Program-made: the position numbers and the translations under genes
Shown here: piece after piece, positions 26,632 to 39,241 of the stretch
Layout: each line of letters starts with the position of its first letter
Position numbering within the stretch: the first letter of the stretch is position 1
The notes under the pieces: generated by a model
What the model saw: the letters and a program-made list of their open reading frames with translations, nothing else
What the model was told of the DNA's origin: nothing
Database searches by the model: none
NCBI GenBank assembly: GCA_963377175.1
Contig: CAUJNA010003298.1
Coordinates: 62,001-126,000, forward strand
DNA length: 64,000 bases
Direction of reading: 5' to 3'
Source: Effrenium voratum
Taxonomy: Eukaryota > Sar > Dinophyceae > Suessiales > Symbiodiniaceae

Positions 26632-26636
26632 CTAAG
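26632..26636. repeat. Target-site duplication, right copy (CTAAG)
   Basis: Same 5 bp as 2686-2690, directly after the 3' LTR. Confidence 0.92.
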
Positions 26637-27860
26637 TCTTAGCCTCATTTCCGCTTTCCAAGACCTTCTTGCAGGGGGGGTGTAACACACCGACATCGAT
26701 ATGGCTGTGTCGTTTTTTTTGGGACCCCTCAAAATGGTGGTTTTCCTGTTGTCTTCTTTTAAAACCATCCAACAAAGGAATCCCCGCAAAAAAAGAAGAA
26801 GAAGAAGCACAAATCAATGCACACCCATATGGTCTCAGAAGCAATGGTCTCAACCCCGCGAAGCGCTTCGCGAAGCGCTCGGCAGGTGATGGCGCCAACC
26901 TCAGAGCTCCAATTCCTCTGAACATGTTTTTTTTGATCTTTTCTTTTTTTCCCTCGAGGGTTTCCTGTTTGCTGTGGGTTTAAAGGGAAGCCAAAGGACG
27001 ACCATGTTTGTGGTGCCATATTTTAAGACACACCCACATATGTTATATCTGAAAGGTTCGCATATGGAACAGAGTCCGAGCACATGATTTTTGCTCTATG
27101 GAGCCAAGAATACGCCCCCGAAGTCGAGGATCCCGTTTAAATGCGTTTAAATGGGTTGCAGCCCTCTTATCAATCTACCAGGGAATGCCAATTTCTTGGG
27201 CCCCCCATGGGGCAAGGGTGACCCAATCCACACCGATTCTCTTTTGTGGGGCAATCACGGCTCATGGCCTATCACGTGTATGCCAATCTTTCACGGCTTT
27301 GGAAGTCGCTGGTTTGCGCCAAAAAAAACCACGCGTTTTGCTGGGGATCTCGGAAGACGGGGGAGGCGATGTCAAAGTCCTTCAGCAGGGACTTGCACTG
27401 CAAATGGGTTGTTGTCTTTCAAACGGCGTTGTTGCACTGTTGCTTTTCCATGCTTTTTGGTGGGAGGGGACACATGATTTGTGCTAAACAGTTCAAATAC
27501 CCCCAAGCAAATCGGGTATATAGGCCAATGTAGTCACATGGCCAGTATATCATCGGTGTATTCCCCGTTGCCCCAAGGACAAATTTCTTCATGGGCAGCG
27601 GTTTGAGGCCAATTGAAACCTTCCTAGATCCGAGGGGTCCCCTTGAAGAATCCTATGCTGTTTGTGCTGCCAGGCAGCCTCTTGACTTGGCTGCTAGGGA
27701 TGGTCATTGACATCTTGATAGGGGTTTCAGACGGCCAAGTGTTCCTCCGAAGGGAACGATGACCGTGACCCACGCGACCGGAACTTTTATCAAAATACGC
27801 GTGAACACTTTCACGAATGAACTCCCCGTCACCCAAGAACATTTTATTGTTACGAAATTC

Positions 27861-27884
27861 ATATGTATATATATATATATATAT
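27861..27884. repeat. AT dinucleotide microsatellite
   Basis: Uninterrupted TA/AT alternation of about 20 nt. Confidence 0.9.
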
Positions 27885-28119
27885 TTATTTAGGTGGTATA
27901 TATCTACATATACATATGAGAAAGCCACAACATGTATAGGTATCTCCAGCACCGACTATTCGTTTGAGCCAAAGTACAAGCCAAGGAGCTGCAAGTGGCA
28001 GAGGAAATGTTGCTTCGCATTCTGCGCGAGTGACATCGAGTGACACATGATCTGTACATGACCGAAGTTGGGGGAACTGGGTGGCTCGTCTTTTTTTGGA
28101 CCTCCAAAAGCGTGGTATT

Positions 28120-28249
28120 CAGGGTTGTGGGATCAAGGGGTTTTTCCCCACTTCCGTGATACAAGGGAATCTCCCCCTTTATATGGGGGGTTAGTCTTTG
28201 ATAAGCCCTTTCTGTTGTATCACAGAAGTGGTCATTCCCCACAACCCTG
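28120..28249. repeat. MITE-like element with long inverted repeats
   Basis: CAGGGTTGTGGG at 28120-28131 pairs with CCCACAACCCTG at 28238-28249. Inside, CCCCACTTCCGTGATACAA (about 28146-28164) pairs imperfectly with TTGTATCACAGAAGTGG (about 28215-28231). The whole 130-bp unit would fold into one long hairpin. Confidence 0.75.
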
Positions 28250-28361
28250 CTGGTATTTCCCAGCGGTTCCCCTTTGAAACCACGAACTAAAACAAGGGGG
28301 TCCCCGAAAAAAGACACGCCCATGTGTCTTACAGTTGCTTCTGGGAAGCTAAGCTTGAGCA

Positions 28362-28514
28362 GCAGTGCTGGCCTGGAGCCTGGCAAAGTCGTGGAAAGGC
28401 AACCTCAAAAATGCGCCACACGCACTGAAGGACTTGAGGCGGTGCAAAAAGTGCGACACCAAGAGCTACCTGCGAAACGGCGACTGTTGCAACATGCTAT
28501 GTGAGCAGTACTAT
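28362..28514 (+). CDS. Exon candidate with a Cys-rich (zinc-ribbon-like) motif
   Basis: One frame stays open and protein-like: SLAKSWKGNLKNAPHALKD, then LRRCKKCDTKSYLRNGD, then CCNMLCEQYYV. The C-x2-C...C-x4-C pattern suggests a small zinc site, and SYLR-x-G words near Cys pairs recur in dinoflagellate proteins as far as I recall. Upstream AG dinucleotides (about 28358-28365) can serve as acceptor, and a GT after TACTAT at 28515 as donor, leaving phase 0. That phase fits the MYND exon starting at 29172, so both may belong to one gene. No ATG in the exon. Confidence 0.4.
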
Positions 28515-29171
28515 GTGATGCAGAATCCAGGGAGCCAGATGTGGCAGAAAGGACCAGTGGGATCTGGAAAGGTATGGCCTCCACAGACTGGGCCGAAAGC
28601 GGATATGCGGATCTGATTCCCAGGCCCGCCTGCAAGGAATGCAGGTTGAAATGCACACGAATTGGAGGGGTCCATTTGGCCGGAGTTTTTGATGTAGCCC
28701 ATATAGGTGCCTCAAGTACCCAATATGAGCTCTAACTTGAAACCAATTGACTCGGTGGTCCCTACATGGGACACCCACGCCCAGAACTGACACCAGGCCT
28801 TGTTTGTTGAATGGAAGCCACTTTTGGGTCAATGTTTGGTATCTTATACCTTTGCCCTTTATCTTTATGATGGGGGGAGATGTGACTTAAATTCCAGGTT
28901 GAGAGATTCAGGTTTACCCACCCAGTAGGTGTTTAAAGGGTTTCATTGGTCTGCAGAACCAGGGAAATGATTCGAAACGCTGGGCCAACATGGAAACCTT
29001 CGAAAGGGACGCGGTCCCTTCCACAGTCAGGTGCAGTGGAAATGTGGAACATGGGTGTGTGCGTGAGCATATACAGAATATGAATTCTTAAGGTAAGCCC
29101 TGCTCTGCTCCCCCAAGAATTAGATAGGGCTCATGTTTGCGGATCTCGGTCGAAAGGTTCCGAACCTCAAG

Positions 29172-29246
29172 GCTTGCCTCGGCTGCGCCAAAGCGCGGCC
29201 CGAGTTCCGGTGCGGCCGCTGCCGCGTGGCGCGCTTCTGCGGCGAG
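29172..29246 (+). CDS. MYND zinc-finger exon, first half
   Basis: Encodes the first two CxxC pairs and the next Cys of a MYND finger: ACLGCAKARPEFRCGRCRVARFCGE (written here in positions: CxxC at 29175-29186, CxxC near 29211-29222, FC near 29235-29240). The exon ends after GAG at 29246, followed by GCAAAC, a GC-type donor as dinoflagellates often use. The acceptor may be AAG|GCTTGC at 29171/29172; an upstream alternative at 29128 (ATAG|GG) would add MFADLGRKVPNLK. MYND domains bind proline-rich peptides and are common in dinoflagellate gene sets. Confidence 0.6.
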
Positions 29247-30075
29247 GCAAACTCCCCGAGCGTTTTGCTCCGAATCGCCCGTTGGGTGGTTTCCTCCATG
29301 GGTGTTTTTTGTTCTCTCTCTCCCTCCTTTTTTGTGAGGGTACCATTGTGTTGGTAAGTTTGAAGGAAAAGCAAATGGGTCCAACTGCTCAAAGAGGACA
29401 ACCCCGAAATGGAACCTACTTGGGGCTTCTGGTCTGGATCATTTTCTCTGCCTGGCTCCATGGCATTGCTTTGGCTTCCCGGAGTTGCTGGAAAACTTGG
29501 AAAGCTCAAACCTTAGTGGCCAAGGTCCTCGGGAAGGCGTGCAAGCGGACGTTTGAAGGTTGTGGCTTATTGTCAGAAAGTTGGGGTTGATGCCGGTGTA
29601 CCAGTTTACAAAAGGGGTGTGCGAGGAAGTTTTGGTGATGCCACAATTGTCCAAGTAGGGTGGTAAAGGTTTATGAGGTTTATCACGAGGCAAATATTTC
29701 GCCGACCGCAATCCCTGTAAACCAACGGTGTTGAAGTAAAGCAAAATCACTTGTAAGCCATCAACTCCTGGGTTGCTGGCCTAGTCATTCAGGTAGAGGA
29801 TAATCATGCCCATGTTCAATAGGTTGCATGAGAGCAGACCAGATCATGTGCAGGGTCTGGCGGGATGTTACATGTTTTTGCTGTTGCTTAGCGCCCAGTT
29901 TGAGCTTCAGAAGCTGTCTCTCTGACAGTTGCAGATAGTTTGTTCTTGGCTGCAAACAACAGCAACTGCCCATTCCTGTGCTTTGCTTTTTTCGTGTTTT
30001 CCTTGTTGTCCCGGCCAAGAAAATGCAACACCATGCAATATCTCGCGCATCCGGGGCAAACACCCAGCCGTCCAG

Positions 30076-30123
30076 GCATGCCAGCGCCGCGCCGCCCAGG
30101 AGCACCGACCCTACTGCGGGGAA
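30076..30123 (+). CDS. MYND zinc-finger exon, second half
   Basis: After the acceptor TCCAG at 30071-30075 the frame reads ACQRRAAQEHRPYCGE, giving C-Q-x6-H-x3-C, exactly the spacing of the C-terminal half of a MYND finger (CQxxDWxxHxxxC type, although the usual Trp is absent). Joining to 29246 keeps phase 0 and restores the complete C-x2-C-x8-C-x2-C-x5-C-x3-C-x7-H-x3-C pattern. The word AGGCA occurs at both the donor and the acceptor. The 3' boundary is uncertain; the frame remains open beyond 30170. Confidence 0.6.
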
Positions 30124-33100
30124 TCTCAGATTGCCGGGCCGCGGGAATCCCGGCCACACCCCCGGAGTGAATTCAGATTCGAAAAGAGTTGGATGTGCGG
30201 GGCGCAAAAAAAAGACGGAGTTTCCAAAACTTTTGGAAAGAGTTGGATGTACATATCCCAGACCTGTGCCTCTAGTCCCGAGATCTCGAGGCGATTCCCC
30301 TACAAATACCCAGAGAAAGGGTGCCGCGTCCGTTTTTCCCTGAGCTGGAGGGGGCTGGAGGTTTGCCCTGCGATCGGGTAAGCAAGCCTATGTTCAATTT
30401 GCCCACACGGACGCCACTGGTCGTTGCCAGTACCGTTGCCGTTGTCATGTGTGTTTGGTTGCTGGTTGAGGTGGTGTTGTTGTTTGCCGCACACGTGTTT
30501 TCCGCAGTCGCCCTTTGTTTGTTCCCCACTTAAACTCAAGAGGCCATCCTCCCGCTTGTGGCTGGCGCAACTTAAGCAAATGCGTCAATTCCAAAAGCGG
30601 ACCCTTTGGCCTCTTCCCTTTCGCTTACTTTGTTTCATCCTCGCCCGAAACACTGTTAATTTCTCCAAATGTTGCAAGGAGCTCAGGAATAAGTAGCCTT
30701 CCTGTAATTTACGATGGTTTGGTTGCTGGTTACTTACATCTTTAGGACAGCATCAATATCACCAGACTTCAATTGAAATCCATGCAAATCCCCTTACGTA
30801 GAGAACGGGTGCATGAATGAGAACCGACCAGAAGAATAGCTTTCTTCTCACCTGACTTTGGCGCTGTCTTGTTTACATAGCAGATCTTCGTTCCACATAC
30901 GCCCGAATCCCCTGTCGGGCGTTTTAGTCGGTTTCCTGCACCCCATGTTGGTAGAACCACGTCATAGCATGGTCGTTATTTGGTACAATCATATTGGTGT
31001 TGGTCATGTAGGTTATGTATGTAAACCATACAGTTTGATTGTCTGACCGTGTTGGTAGAACCAAAAGTCAAGGGCTTGGAGTGCTCATGCGTTGAGCCAC
31101 CTCCGATGCTTCAGTGGCACCCTTTTCCTTTTGCTGTCTGGATGTACAAGATATGGTCAACCCAAATGTGGGTTCCAAGCAACGAAAACATGGGCCCATG
31201 AAAGCGACATCCTGAAAGTTGCTCTCAGACTGTGTTAGTTTCAAGTTGACACCACCCCCCATCTTGAGACTTGCATGGGGGGCCTTCCGAGCCTTGCTTC
31301 TTTGAACCCCAACAGATTTGGGGATTTTGAGAATTGTTTAGATTTGCGACAGATCTCGTCAAATGCTTGAATTGTAAGGGATCAACCAAACAGCTTTCAC
31401 AGAGTCCATGGGTTTCTGATGGCGTTTCCCGGCCGAGGTGCACCGCCAGATGATGCGTCGGCGGCCGCGATCTCGGTGAGAGACGCCGGTTTGTTGGGTT
31501 GAAGGGGATGGCAACTGGAGACTTTAGTAGTTGAGGATGTTGACCCCATATTAGTCAGCCCCAGTTTATTAATAGGGGGGTGGGGGCCGCTCCAAAAGTG
31601 GTCTGATTCCCACATTTGACTCAGGTACACCCCCCTAGTATTAAACTGGGGTTGAGTAATATGGGGTCAACATCACGACTTGAGCATGTTGCGGTTCACC
31701 ACTCACGAACCAAAACTTAAAAGAAGCGCGCACTCAAAACTCCCAGAGGTGATTAGATAGCAGCTGGAGTTGGGGGGAGCCGAGAGCACAGTTTCGAGTC
31801 AGCTCTTCGCGTGTGCACAATCAACAGACATTGGCGTCCCTTGGCCCATTCAGTCATCCTCTACAGCTTTGTTGGCACAGCCACGAGGAAACCGCCCACC
31901 TCCCCCCCCCTCCTGCACGAATTTGTTCTGGGGTGAATTTTTAGAGCTCGCCACACTCACCCTGCCATAGGAGCGGCCCCAGAAAAGAAAAGGCGCAACA
32001 CCAACCACAACAAAGCCAACCGGCCCCAAGTTGGGTCTCCGCGAACAACACCCCAACCGAGAAACAAGAAACACATTGGGGACCAAAGCGGCTGTGGGGT
32101 CTCCGAGGGCAACAAGCTCAACCTAAGCCCAGTAAAACGAAGGGTGCCGCGGAGACGACTGGTGGAAGACTAAGAAGCCATCCCGCAGGGTGGCCAAAAG
32201 GAGAAGGCCCAAAAAGGGGTGACCCAGCGGGTCTTGGGCCGCGTCTGACAAGCTGACGCGCTTGAGTCTGAGATCGGCGGACCGGTTTCCATGTGACGGG
32301 CAACGCAAAGGACGCACCGGAGTCTACTATCCCCGGGCGGTTATTCCCTTACTTGGATGCTCATCTTAGCTTACGATCGTGGCCCAACTGGCCGACTGGG
32401 CCCTCATATCCCCAGGACAAGACCTACTTGCCTGAGGTAGGTCGAACATTCATGCGTTGCTGATGTTTTGCATGATGGGCATGGCCCTACTTTGACCAGC
32501 ACAGCCATCCATCACTAGTTTGTTTTTGCCTCCGGAAAATCTTCACCTCGGACGAACAATCCTGTCGATTCACAGGAGGTGTTCCCCCAACAAGTGCAGG
32601 ATCCATGAAGAAGAATGATAAGGCGCCCAAAACAACAATCAGAAAACAAACACCTCAAAATCGGGTACATTAAGGTGACATCATCACATTTCGTAGGTTC
32701 CTCTGATTGAAAACTCAAATGAAAACCCCACATGGGGGTTGATCAATACTCTTGGCCCCAAAATGACCATGGGCAAGTGGTGAAAGTCATCTTTGTTGGG
32801 TGATTTCCATGTTTCCATGTACTGTACTGCTATTGGATTGGATCTTTAGACTTTAACTTTTTTGGGAAATAATGGTGTTTTCCAATAAACCCCAAAAAGT
32901 TAACATTTTTGCGGGGGGGGCAACAGCAACCAAGTGTATCAGGGACCATTTCATCAACCCCCACATGTTCCTGGCCCCAACAAATACCTTCACCGCTGAG
33001 CCCAAAACCAAGGCCGGTGAAGCGCATTGGCTGCTTTCACTAGGCTTGCGACAGGCGAGTCGGGAGACATGGACGAAATTCCATGGCTCGTTTGGTTTTT

Positions 33101-36100
33101 TTTGGGGGAGAGGGAAAGCAAAAGGAGAACCGTTCATGCAGCCTCCCTCTAATAGGTTTGGAGCGCGGTGGTTTGGTGGTTAGGAACATGTTTCAGTTTC
33201 TCTACAGACTCTACCCTCAAACACCTTTTGGGTTCGAAAGCCCCGAACAACCAATCCAACCAAAGAAAGGGAGGCTGAGTGAAGCCATTCGGGGGCTCCG
33301 ATTTCGGCCCAAGCCACCTGGGGTTTCGATCCGGGCCCCGGAAGTGTCGATCCGGGTGGGTTTTGACGCAGGGCGCGGCGGTTTCTTTGGGGGAACCCCC
33401 AGTTTTGAAATGGCGGGCCCGAGGGAACTCTGAACGCCTAGAGGTGTAAGTTCGAGATTTGAGGTGGCGTGTGTAATTTTTAGGGGTTAGGGCACTATGG
33501 CTTGGGGCTTCTTTTTTGGGGGGAACCTGGGAACGGCCCAAGAACTGAAACTGATATTGCGACCAGGGACTTGGGCGTTGGGAATATGAACCCCGGGTTC
33601 TTGCTCAAATCCAGTGAGCACATGAGTATTGATTATTGGCTCGTTTCAATTCAACCAAGGCTTTCCTTATCTCTTCGAGCCTCAAAAGAGGCTGCTGATG
33701 GGGCAAGCCCTGCCAACCCCGAGCAAAATAGTCTTGTGTCTCATGTCACATATATGTTAACCCTATCACTTACCCCCTACAAGAAGAGTAAGAGCGTCCA
33801 GGTTAGCATTTTGTGTTTTTCCCGCGCCGGTCAGGTAGGGTATTTCACCAAGGTATGTACCGAACCGGGTTGTTCGTGGCGTTACTGCAACTACCCTGAG
33901 CCTGCAGCCCACTGATTAGAAATGACAATTCGCAAATGTTGTGTTCCAAGCGGCGATGATACCAGTTGCTCGGTGAACCTGGTGGAAAGCTGGGATTCAC
34001 GGGTGACTTTCATGATGCCACGAGCGATCGGTGTGCTAAAGTTTTTCTGGAGAGGGGACTTTGGGGGCACATGGGGCACCTTTTCTTGCGAGTTCACCTG
34101 GGAGGAAAACAAGCAATTCCGCATGTGATGAATCCCTTCCTGGGTTCTCGCAGCGGCGTGGTTTTTGGTATCGTTCTAGTGGTTTGCCCAAATGGGACTA
34201 CCACTTTTGTATCAATGGCCGCTTTGCAGAGCTGTTCCCACGTCCGAGTGCAGTGCAGGGTGTTTTTTAAATAGAAATCTGGAAACACTCGGCGCAATCC
34301 TTGCCGAAAGGAATCAAAACGACAACTCAGGAAAGATATCATCTTGTGCCTCTTTGGTTTGACCTTGGCAAGACACATCGGAAGTGAGAAACTGGCTTCC
34401 TCACCAAGTGCTTCGATGGCAAAGCACTGAGCATGATATTCTGATTGTTCTTAGTGGGCCAGCCCAAGCACCCATGCATATTTTTGGTGCACACTGTGCT
34501 TCAACTTGGCCTAGATCGCTGGCAGGCCGACTGCCACGATCTATATTTTGTTTTTTGTTTTGTTTTTTTTGTAGCGCTTTCATCACTTAGGGCGAACACG
34601 ACCAACTTGGCAAGTTGGGCCTGGCAGTCTGCACCCTTCAAGTTTTGACCAGGCTTCTCTCGAAAAGATGTGCCCAGTTCTTAGCCTTCAGCGCCCCTTA
34701 TGAAAGAAGTTGAATCTCGAACAATGGCAGCGTGGGCCCAGTGGATTCTGACTGGCCAAGAATTGTGCTTAACCCTACAAGGTAGATTCGCAAGCCCGTT
34801 GATTCAGGTGGGCGCGACGGTTTAGGTGGCCAGCCATTGGGGCGATCGGGATCCACTGGATGTCGATCTACCCCATCCCCCCTCAGACTAGTTGGGGCAA
34901 GCGCTGAATTTAGATTAGAATGGAAATGGGGGGGCCTTCACCCCACACAGATCGCTCTCCCCTTGTGCTGTGAATTAGCTCTTTGTGAACCAACATCAGC
35001 TACACCCTGGCAAATTGAAGCGTGGATTCTTCCTTTCCTTGCTTTGTATTTCATGAGTTGACATCCCATCCAGCAGTGCCTCTCCAGGTGGTAGGTAGCC
35101 ATACCTTCCGTTTGGCGAAGGTCTGAGCCTCAAAATAACGATTCAATCGGTAGGAAATTGGTATTGGCCTTCCTCAGGCCAAGTGGATCTTTGGAGCAAC
35201 CCACAGCGGTGTTTCAAGTTGCCTTGATGCACAAAAAGGCTATAGCGACGGCGTCAAACACGAATGTTTAAGTTATCCAAATGGCAATAAAACCGCGATG
35301 AGTTGTGATTTGATACTTCTTGCACCCGTGCTACATCGTCAGCTTTCGACCGAGCAAGCCCACAGTTGAGCATCTGTCGCTAGGACGGAAAGGTGGTCGG
35401 CCAGAGGCAGCTGTCTGAGCAGGAGGCGGGAGGATTGTTCCTCAGGATTGTTCCTCGGAAAATGCCCACACTTGGAATCCCCTGTTTGTTGGTTTTCTTT
35501 TTTTGGGGGCCTCCAAGTTTGAGACGGTTTTTGAGACGGTTTTGAGAGGTCCCTTTGGGTACTTTTGAGCTTGTTGCCCTTCGAGCCACGCCATCGACGC
35601 ATGACAACTTGGGAGATTGACAAGATGGGCGGAATTTGTGGGGCGAATCCCCTGTTCCCTAGCAACAAACGGTCCACACAATGACGCCCCTTCTTGGGGC
35701 CGCCGTATTTAAAGACGGCAAACAAAATCCCACCAAGGTTTCAAGCGGGCCTCCGATGTTGGTCAAACCTCAAGCCATCGCGACGGTTTCCCAGTGCCAA
35801 GGGCCGCGTTTCTTGCACTGGGCGGTGCAACGGATGGTAGGAATCTTGTAACCTTTTGGAGCACCGTATCCCGACGTGCATACAGTTTCATACAGTGTCT
35901 CACTGTTTGTTGGGGTATGTTGGATGACCGTCAACCCAGTTCTCAATAGAGACACCTGGCTTTTCCATGTATGCTTCATTTGGCAAAGGTACATATGGGG
36001 ACTGGCAAAACCACGCTTTTCAACCGGCGTGTATTCTTAAAAGTCCCAACCCACGCCGAACAAGTTTTACAGGGGTGGTTGGACGAGCATCTTGTGTTGG

Positions 36101-37297
36101 GAAGTTTACGTGAACGAATTTGGACTACGTATGCCCATCCACGATTGCGAGGGCTTTGTTCCAGCCCGGCCGGGATTGTGCCGAAAAGTGGTTCGGAATC
36201 TTGCTCATGGTATTCGCTGTTTTTGCTTCAGCAGAACACTCTGTGCTTTTTCCTGTTGGTGTGGGGGAATCGGGTTACTGGCAAGCACATCGTTTGCCGA
36301 AGGTTCCGGAAGCGCACATGCAAGCCATGAGGGGCAAGTAGGTGACCAACAAACCTGGAAAATCATAAACCTCGGCTGAAACTGGTATGGGGGTCGCAAA
36401 CGCAAGGCCGAGGCTCGTTTGAGAGTACGGGGACCCATCGACCCATCATGGCTTCGCTTTCCCTCTGCTTTTTTCAAGCACCCCCAAAAGAATTAGGATT
36501 ACCCTTTGAACAAAATGACACGAGCTGTGTTTGTAAAACCTCCAGATGGGTGTCATGGAATTTGTCAAGTTGGGTGCTCAAGGAACTAGCGCCTTGAAAA
36601 CAGAGCTTGGCTTGGTCAGCGTAGGCGCTCCGTTCCGAAACTGGTCTTGGGGTATCGAAGATTTTGACCGTCGCTCTTGTTGCCATTTCAAGAGTATTTG
36701 GGGGTGTCTTTTTGCATGTACCCCAAGATGGGGGGGGGGGGGGTTCCTTGTGGTTTCCTGAGAAAACCACCAAAAGAGGGCTCCCCGGACGAAGACAGAC
36801 CCACTTAACGTACTTATAAATGGGGGGCAAGCTGTGGGTAGTGGACTGACCTGAGGAAGGTGTGTGATAGTACAGGCATCAGTACAATTATGTTTCTCTC
36901 ATGACAATGAGGTACTTTGGTTTAATTGTGCTCCAAAATCTCACTCTAAGTATCTCACTTCCTGAGTTCCTGGACTTTAGAACTTTGGGCAATGACCGTT
37001 TTAGTGGTAAATCAACAGTTTGGTCACTTTTTTGGGCCAATCAGCGAGTTATTTAGGCTCTGGCACCCCTGCTCTCCCCACGCTGCCCTGGAACCGAACA
37101 GGGGGGTTCACGGTTTGGGCCATTCGGATCTTCTGGGCACCATGTCCATACGGGATGAGAATGGGTTTATGAAAATAGGCCCAAATCCGAAGAATGGAGA
37201 GCTTGGTCGTTGGTGTTCCTTCTTCGGTTGGTTTCCGGTTGGTTTCCCACCAACAAGAGGTTACCCTCCAAAAAGCACCGTGGTATGCTCACGCCAG
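30124..37297. other. Long non-coding stretch, probably intronic
   Basis: Seven kilobases without a supported gene. It holds a perfect-type hairpin element at 31536-31674, GC-richer islands at about 31438-31500 and 33270-33420 that might be exon remnants on either strand, short tandem words (GAGGATTGTTCCT near 35435, GAGACGGTTTT near 35520), a poly-G tract at about 36729-36743, and further copies of the dispersed AAAGGGAAACC motif (for example 36727-36800 and 37198-37282). Confidence 0.4.
31536..31674. repeat. MITE-like element with ~45-bp terminal inverted repeats
   Basis: GATGTTGACCCCATATTA at 31536 onward pairs with TAATATGGGGTCAACATC ending at 31674, and the pairing continues inward through CCCCAGTTTATTAATA / TAGTATTAAACTGGGG with few mismatches. 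Total 139 bp, non-coding. Confidence 0.8.
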
Positions 37298-37372
37298 CTC
37301 TGGGACTACATCACCGCATCCAAGCGCGGCCTGGCGCGGCTCCTCTTCGGGCGGAACGGCCCTTCGGTGCCG
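37298..37372 (+). CDS. Exon candidate, unknown protein
   Basis: A GC-rich island following ACGCCAG reads LWDYITASKRGLARLLFGRN and onward without stops, unlike the AT-richer DNA on both sides. Acceptor AG at 37296-37297; the 3' boundary is not clear. No domain recognised. Confidence 0.35.
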
Positions 37373-38812
37373 AGTTGGGGCTGTGGGTTGACTTAAAAGG
37401 GGCCACCGGGGTGACAGTTGGCAAGATGCCCTTGTGTGAGCAAAATGAGGGACATGTGAAAATGCTTTCGACTCAATGGGGCCGAAGTGTGAATGGGGAT
37501 GTGGAGTACTTGAAGATCAAATGAGCTCATGATCTGAAGAGAATCTTGTTTGTAATTACTTGCCGCCGAGCCTACACTCCGTGTGAGGGTGGTTTTGTGC
37601 TACCCCCAGTTGGTAGTTTCAATCGGAAGCAAAACAGTTGAAGGGTCCAAGCGGTTGTCACACAGTCATGTTGGGTGGCATATGTGGTTTGTAGCTCGCT
37701 TGGGACCGTTTGACTTTTGAGTTTCGTGTCTCGCTCTCTTTCAGCAGGTGACCGCTTACAGTATATCAGGGCGAAAACAGCCTGAATGCGCGTACATGTG
37801 CTGGCTAGTTCCTGGGATTAAAGACCACTGCAGCTACGAATCAGTTTGATGCGAAATGGGCAAGAGAAAAAACACAAACTGGACCATTGAAAGAGAAGGA
37901 CATCAAGGAAGAGTTTGATTGCATAGATGTAATGCGGCTTTAACTACAGGAGACGAACAAGACTATGCACTACTGCTTCAAGGCGGACTTTGGTAACATG
38001 ATTAACGTCATGCATGTTGACACAGCACATTCATTGGCATCGGGCAAAAAGACAACGGGACGTCACATGTGCAAAACTTGTGAAACAAAACACTTCGAAC
38101 TTGGCACGTGTATTTCATCCCCCGCATCACCTGCCGCAGGGGTGCAAAAATAAAGCAAAACTAAGCCAGGAGTGAGTCGTGCGTAGAGCTGCCACAGGTC
38201 TGCTGGTGATTGCGTTTTCGGCAAGGTGTGAGCCTGACTGGACTTTGTAACTCAAAAAACATTTGCCTGTTTGAACCGATTTTGGGTGGTGTCTTGATGG
38301 GGTGACATTTCAGAGCCAAACATCCTTTTGCCAAAAATCGACGCATTCCACTCGCACAGGAGTAGGACTAAGCTGCGGTCAGTCCCATGTATCTTTGTAT
38401 CTTCAGCCAAACTGAACCGAAGGGGAACAGATGAGAAAAACAGTGGAGCCCTGCAGGACATTGCAATCTGTTTTTTGTTTTTTTTGTACAACACCATACT
38501 ATTGCTTTTTCCTTCATGTTGCTATTCAACCAGCAATGATTAAGTCCTGCAGGGGGTCTAAGTTTGGTTCTGTGCACTGCCTACATAGATGGTTCGGGAG
38601 CTAGCTAAATGACCAGAAGCCCAAACTCCAAGTTTTTGGCAAACTGGGTGTGAACTGGGGCGCCGCAAAGCTGATCGTGGTAGGTTCCTTTCTGCAGGGG
38701 ACCCCGTTCATTGCCGGTTGTAGAGGGAAACCAAAAGGAAACAAACTCGTGCATCATAGTGCATTAGCTTTTGGGAGGGTCCCCTAAGAACAGCAGACAC
38801 GCATATGGCTGT

Positions 38813-38904
38813 GGGTCAAAAATAGGTACCCAGAATGGAACCCTGGTAAATGGAAGCATGGGCTAAAACCTGCGGTCCAATTCCTGGTGGTTTAATTTTG
38901 ACCC
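38813..38904 (+). repeat. MITE family 1, copy 1
   Basis: Ends are GGGTCAAAAAT and AATTTTGACCC as inverted repeats. The interior shares TGCGGTCCAATTCCTGGTGG with the copy at 60279-60371, and the reverse complement of this block with 44804-44883. Confidence 0.75.
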
Positions 38905-38913
38905 ATACCCATA

Positions 38914-39120
38914 TGAGCCACGTGCTCAAAACCCGGGTAGATGAAAGTCAGTCAGGGACAATCCCATCCATAAAGAGCTGCGGATCTCCGCCTTCTTAAT
39001 TCTTGAAGCATGGTTCTACCACTTTAATACCGGGGGGACCTTTTGGTTGCTCAGGGCAACCCCAACCCCAAACCTCAGCCCAACCTCAACCCCAGCCCCA
39101 ACCTCAGTTTTGATTCTGAC
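38914..39120 (+). repeat. MITE family 2, copy 1 (interrupted)
   Basis: Starts GAGCCACGTGCTCAAAACC and ends near AGTTTTGATTCTGAC, an imperfect inverted repeat. The interior GCTGCGGATCTCCGCC block is shared with 59281-59419. A CCCAACC-rich tandem stretch seems to have expanded near its 3' end. Confidence 0.55.
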
Positions 39121-39165
39121 CCATCTGCCGAAACGCGAAGGGCTCGCCTCCGCGAGTCCGGCGAG

Positions 39166-39241
39166 GCTTCGAGGTGTCCTTGCGCCCACTGCTGCGGGCG
39201 ATGACGGCGCAGGGGAGGTGGCCGCTGGTGATGAGCTCCAG
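39166..39241 (+). CDS. Exon candidate, unknown protein
   Basis: GCGAG|GCTTCGAGG at the 5' edge and TCCAG|GCGCGG at the 3' edge give AG|GC at both ends. The frame between reads FEVSLRPLLRAMTAQGRWPL and onward, 76 nt, phase 1 in and phase 2 out. GC content is far above the flanks. No domain recognised. Confidence 0.4.

Larger units (their letters stand above)
26637..28361. other. Repeat-filled flank downstream of the retrotransposon
   Basis: No gene supported. Holds copies of the dispersed AAAGGGAAACC / GGTTTTCCT motif (about 26720-26800 and 26975-27050), a palindrome of GCGAAGCGCTTCGC type at about 26858-26881, a TA microsatellite at 27861-27884 and the hairpin element at 28120-28249. Confidence 0.5.
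37373..39165. other. Non-coding stretch with two MITE copies
   Basis: No gene supported. Contains short open frames without protein-like composition, and the two hairpin elements listed separately at 38813-38904 and 38914-39120, plus a CCCAACC-rich tandem stretch at about 39058-39108. Confidence 0.4.

Noticed and set aside
32118..32317. Minus-strand exon candidate
   Set aside because: Moderately GC-rich and open, but without splice signals or protein-like composition that distinguishes it from the opposite strand.
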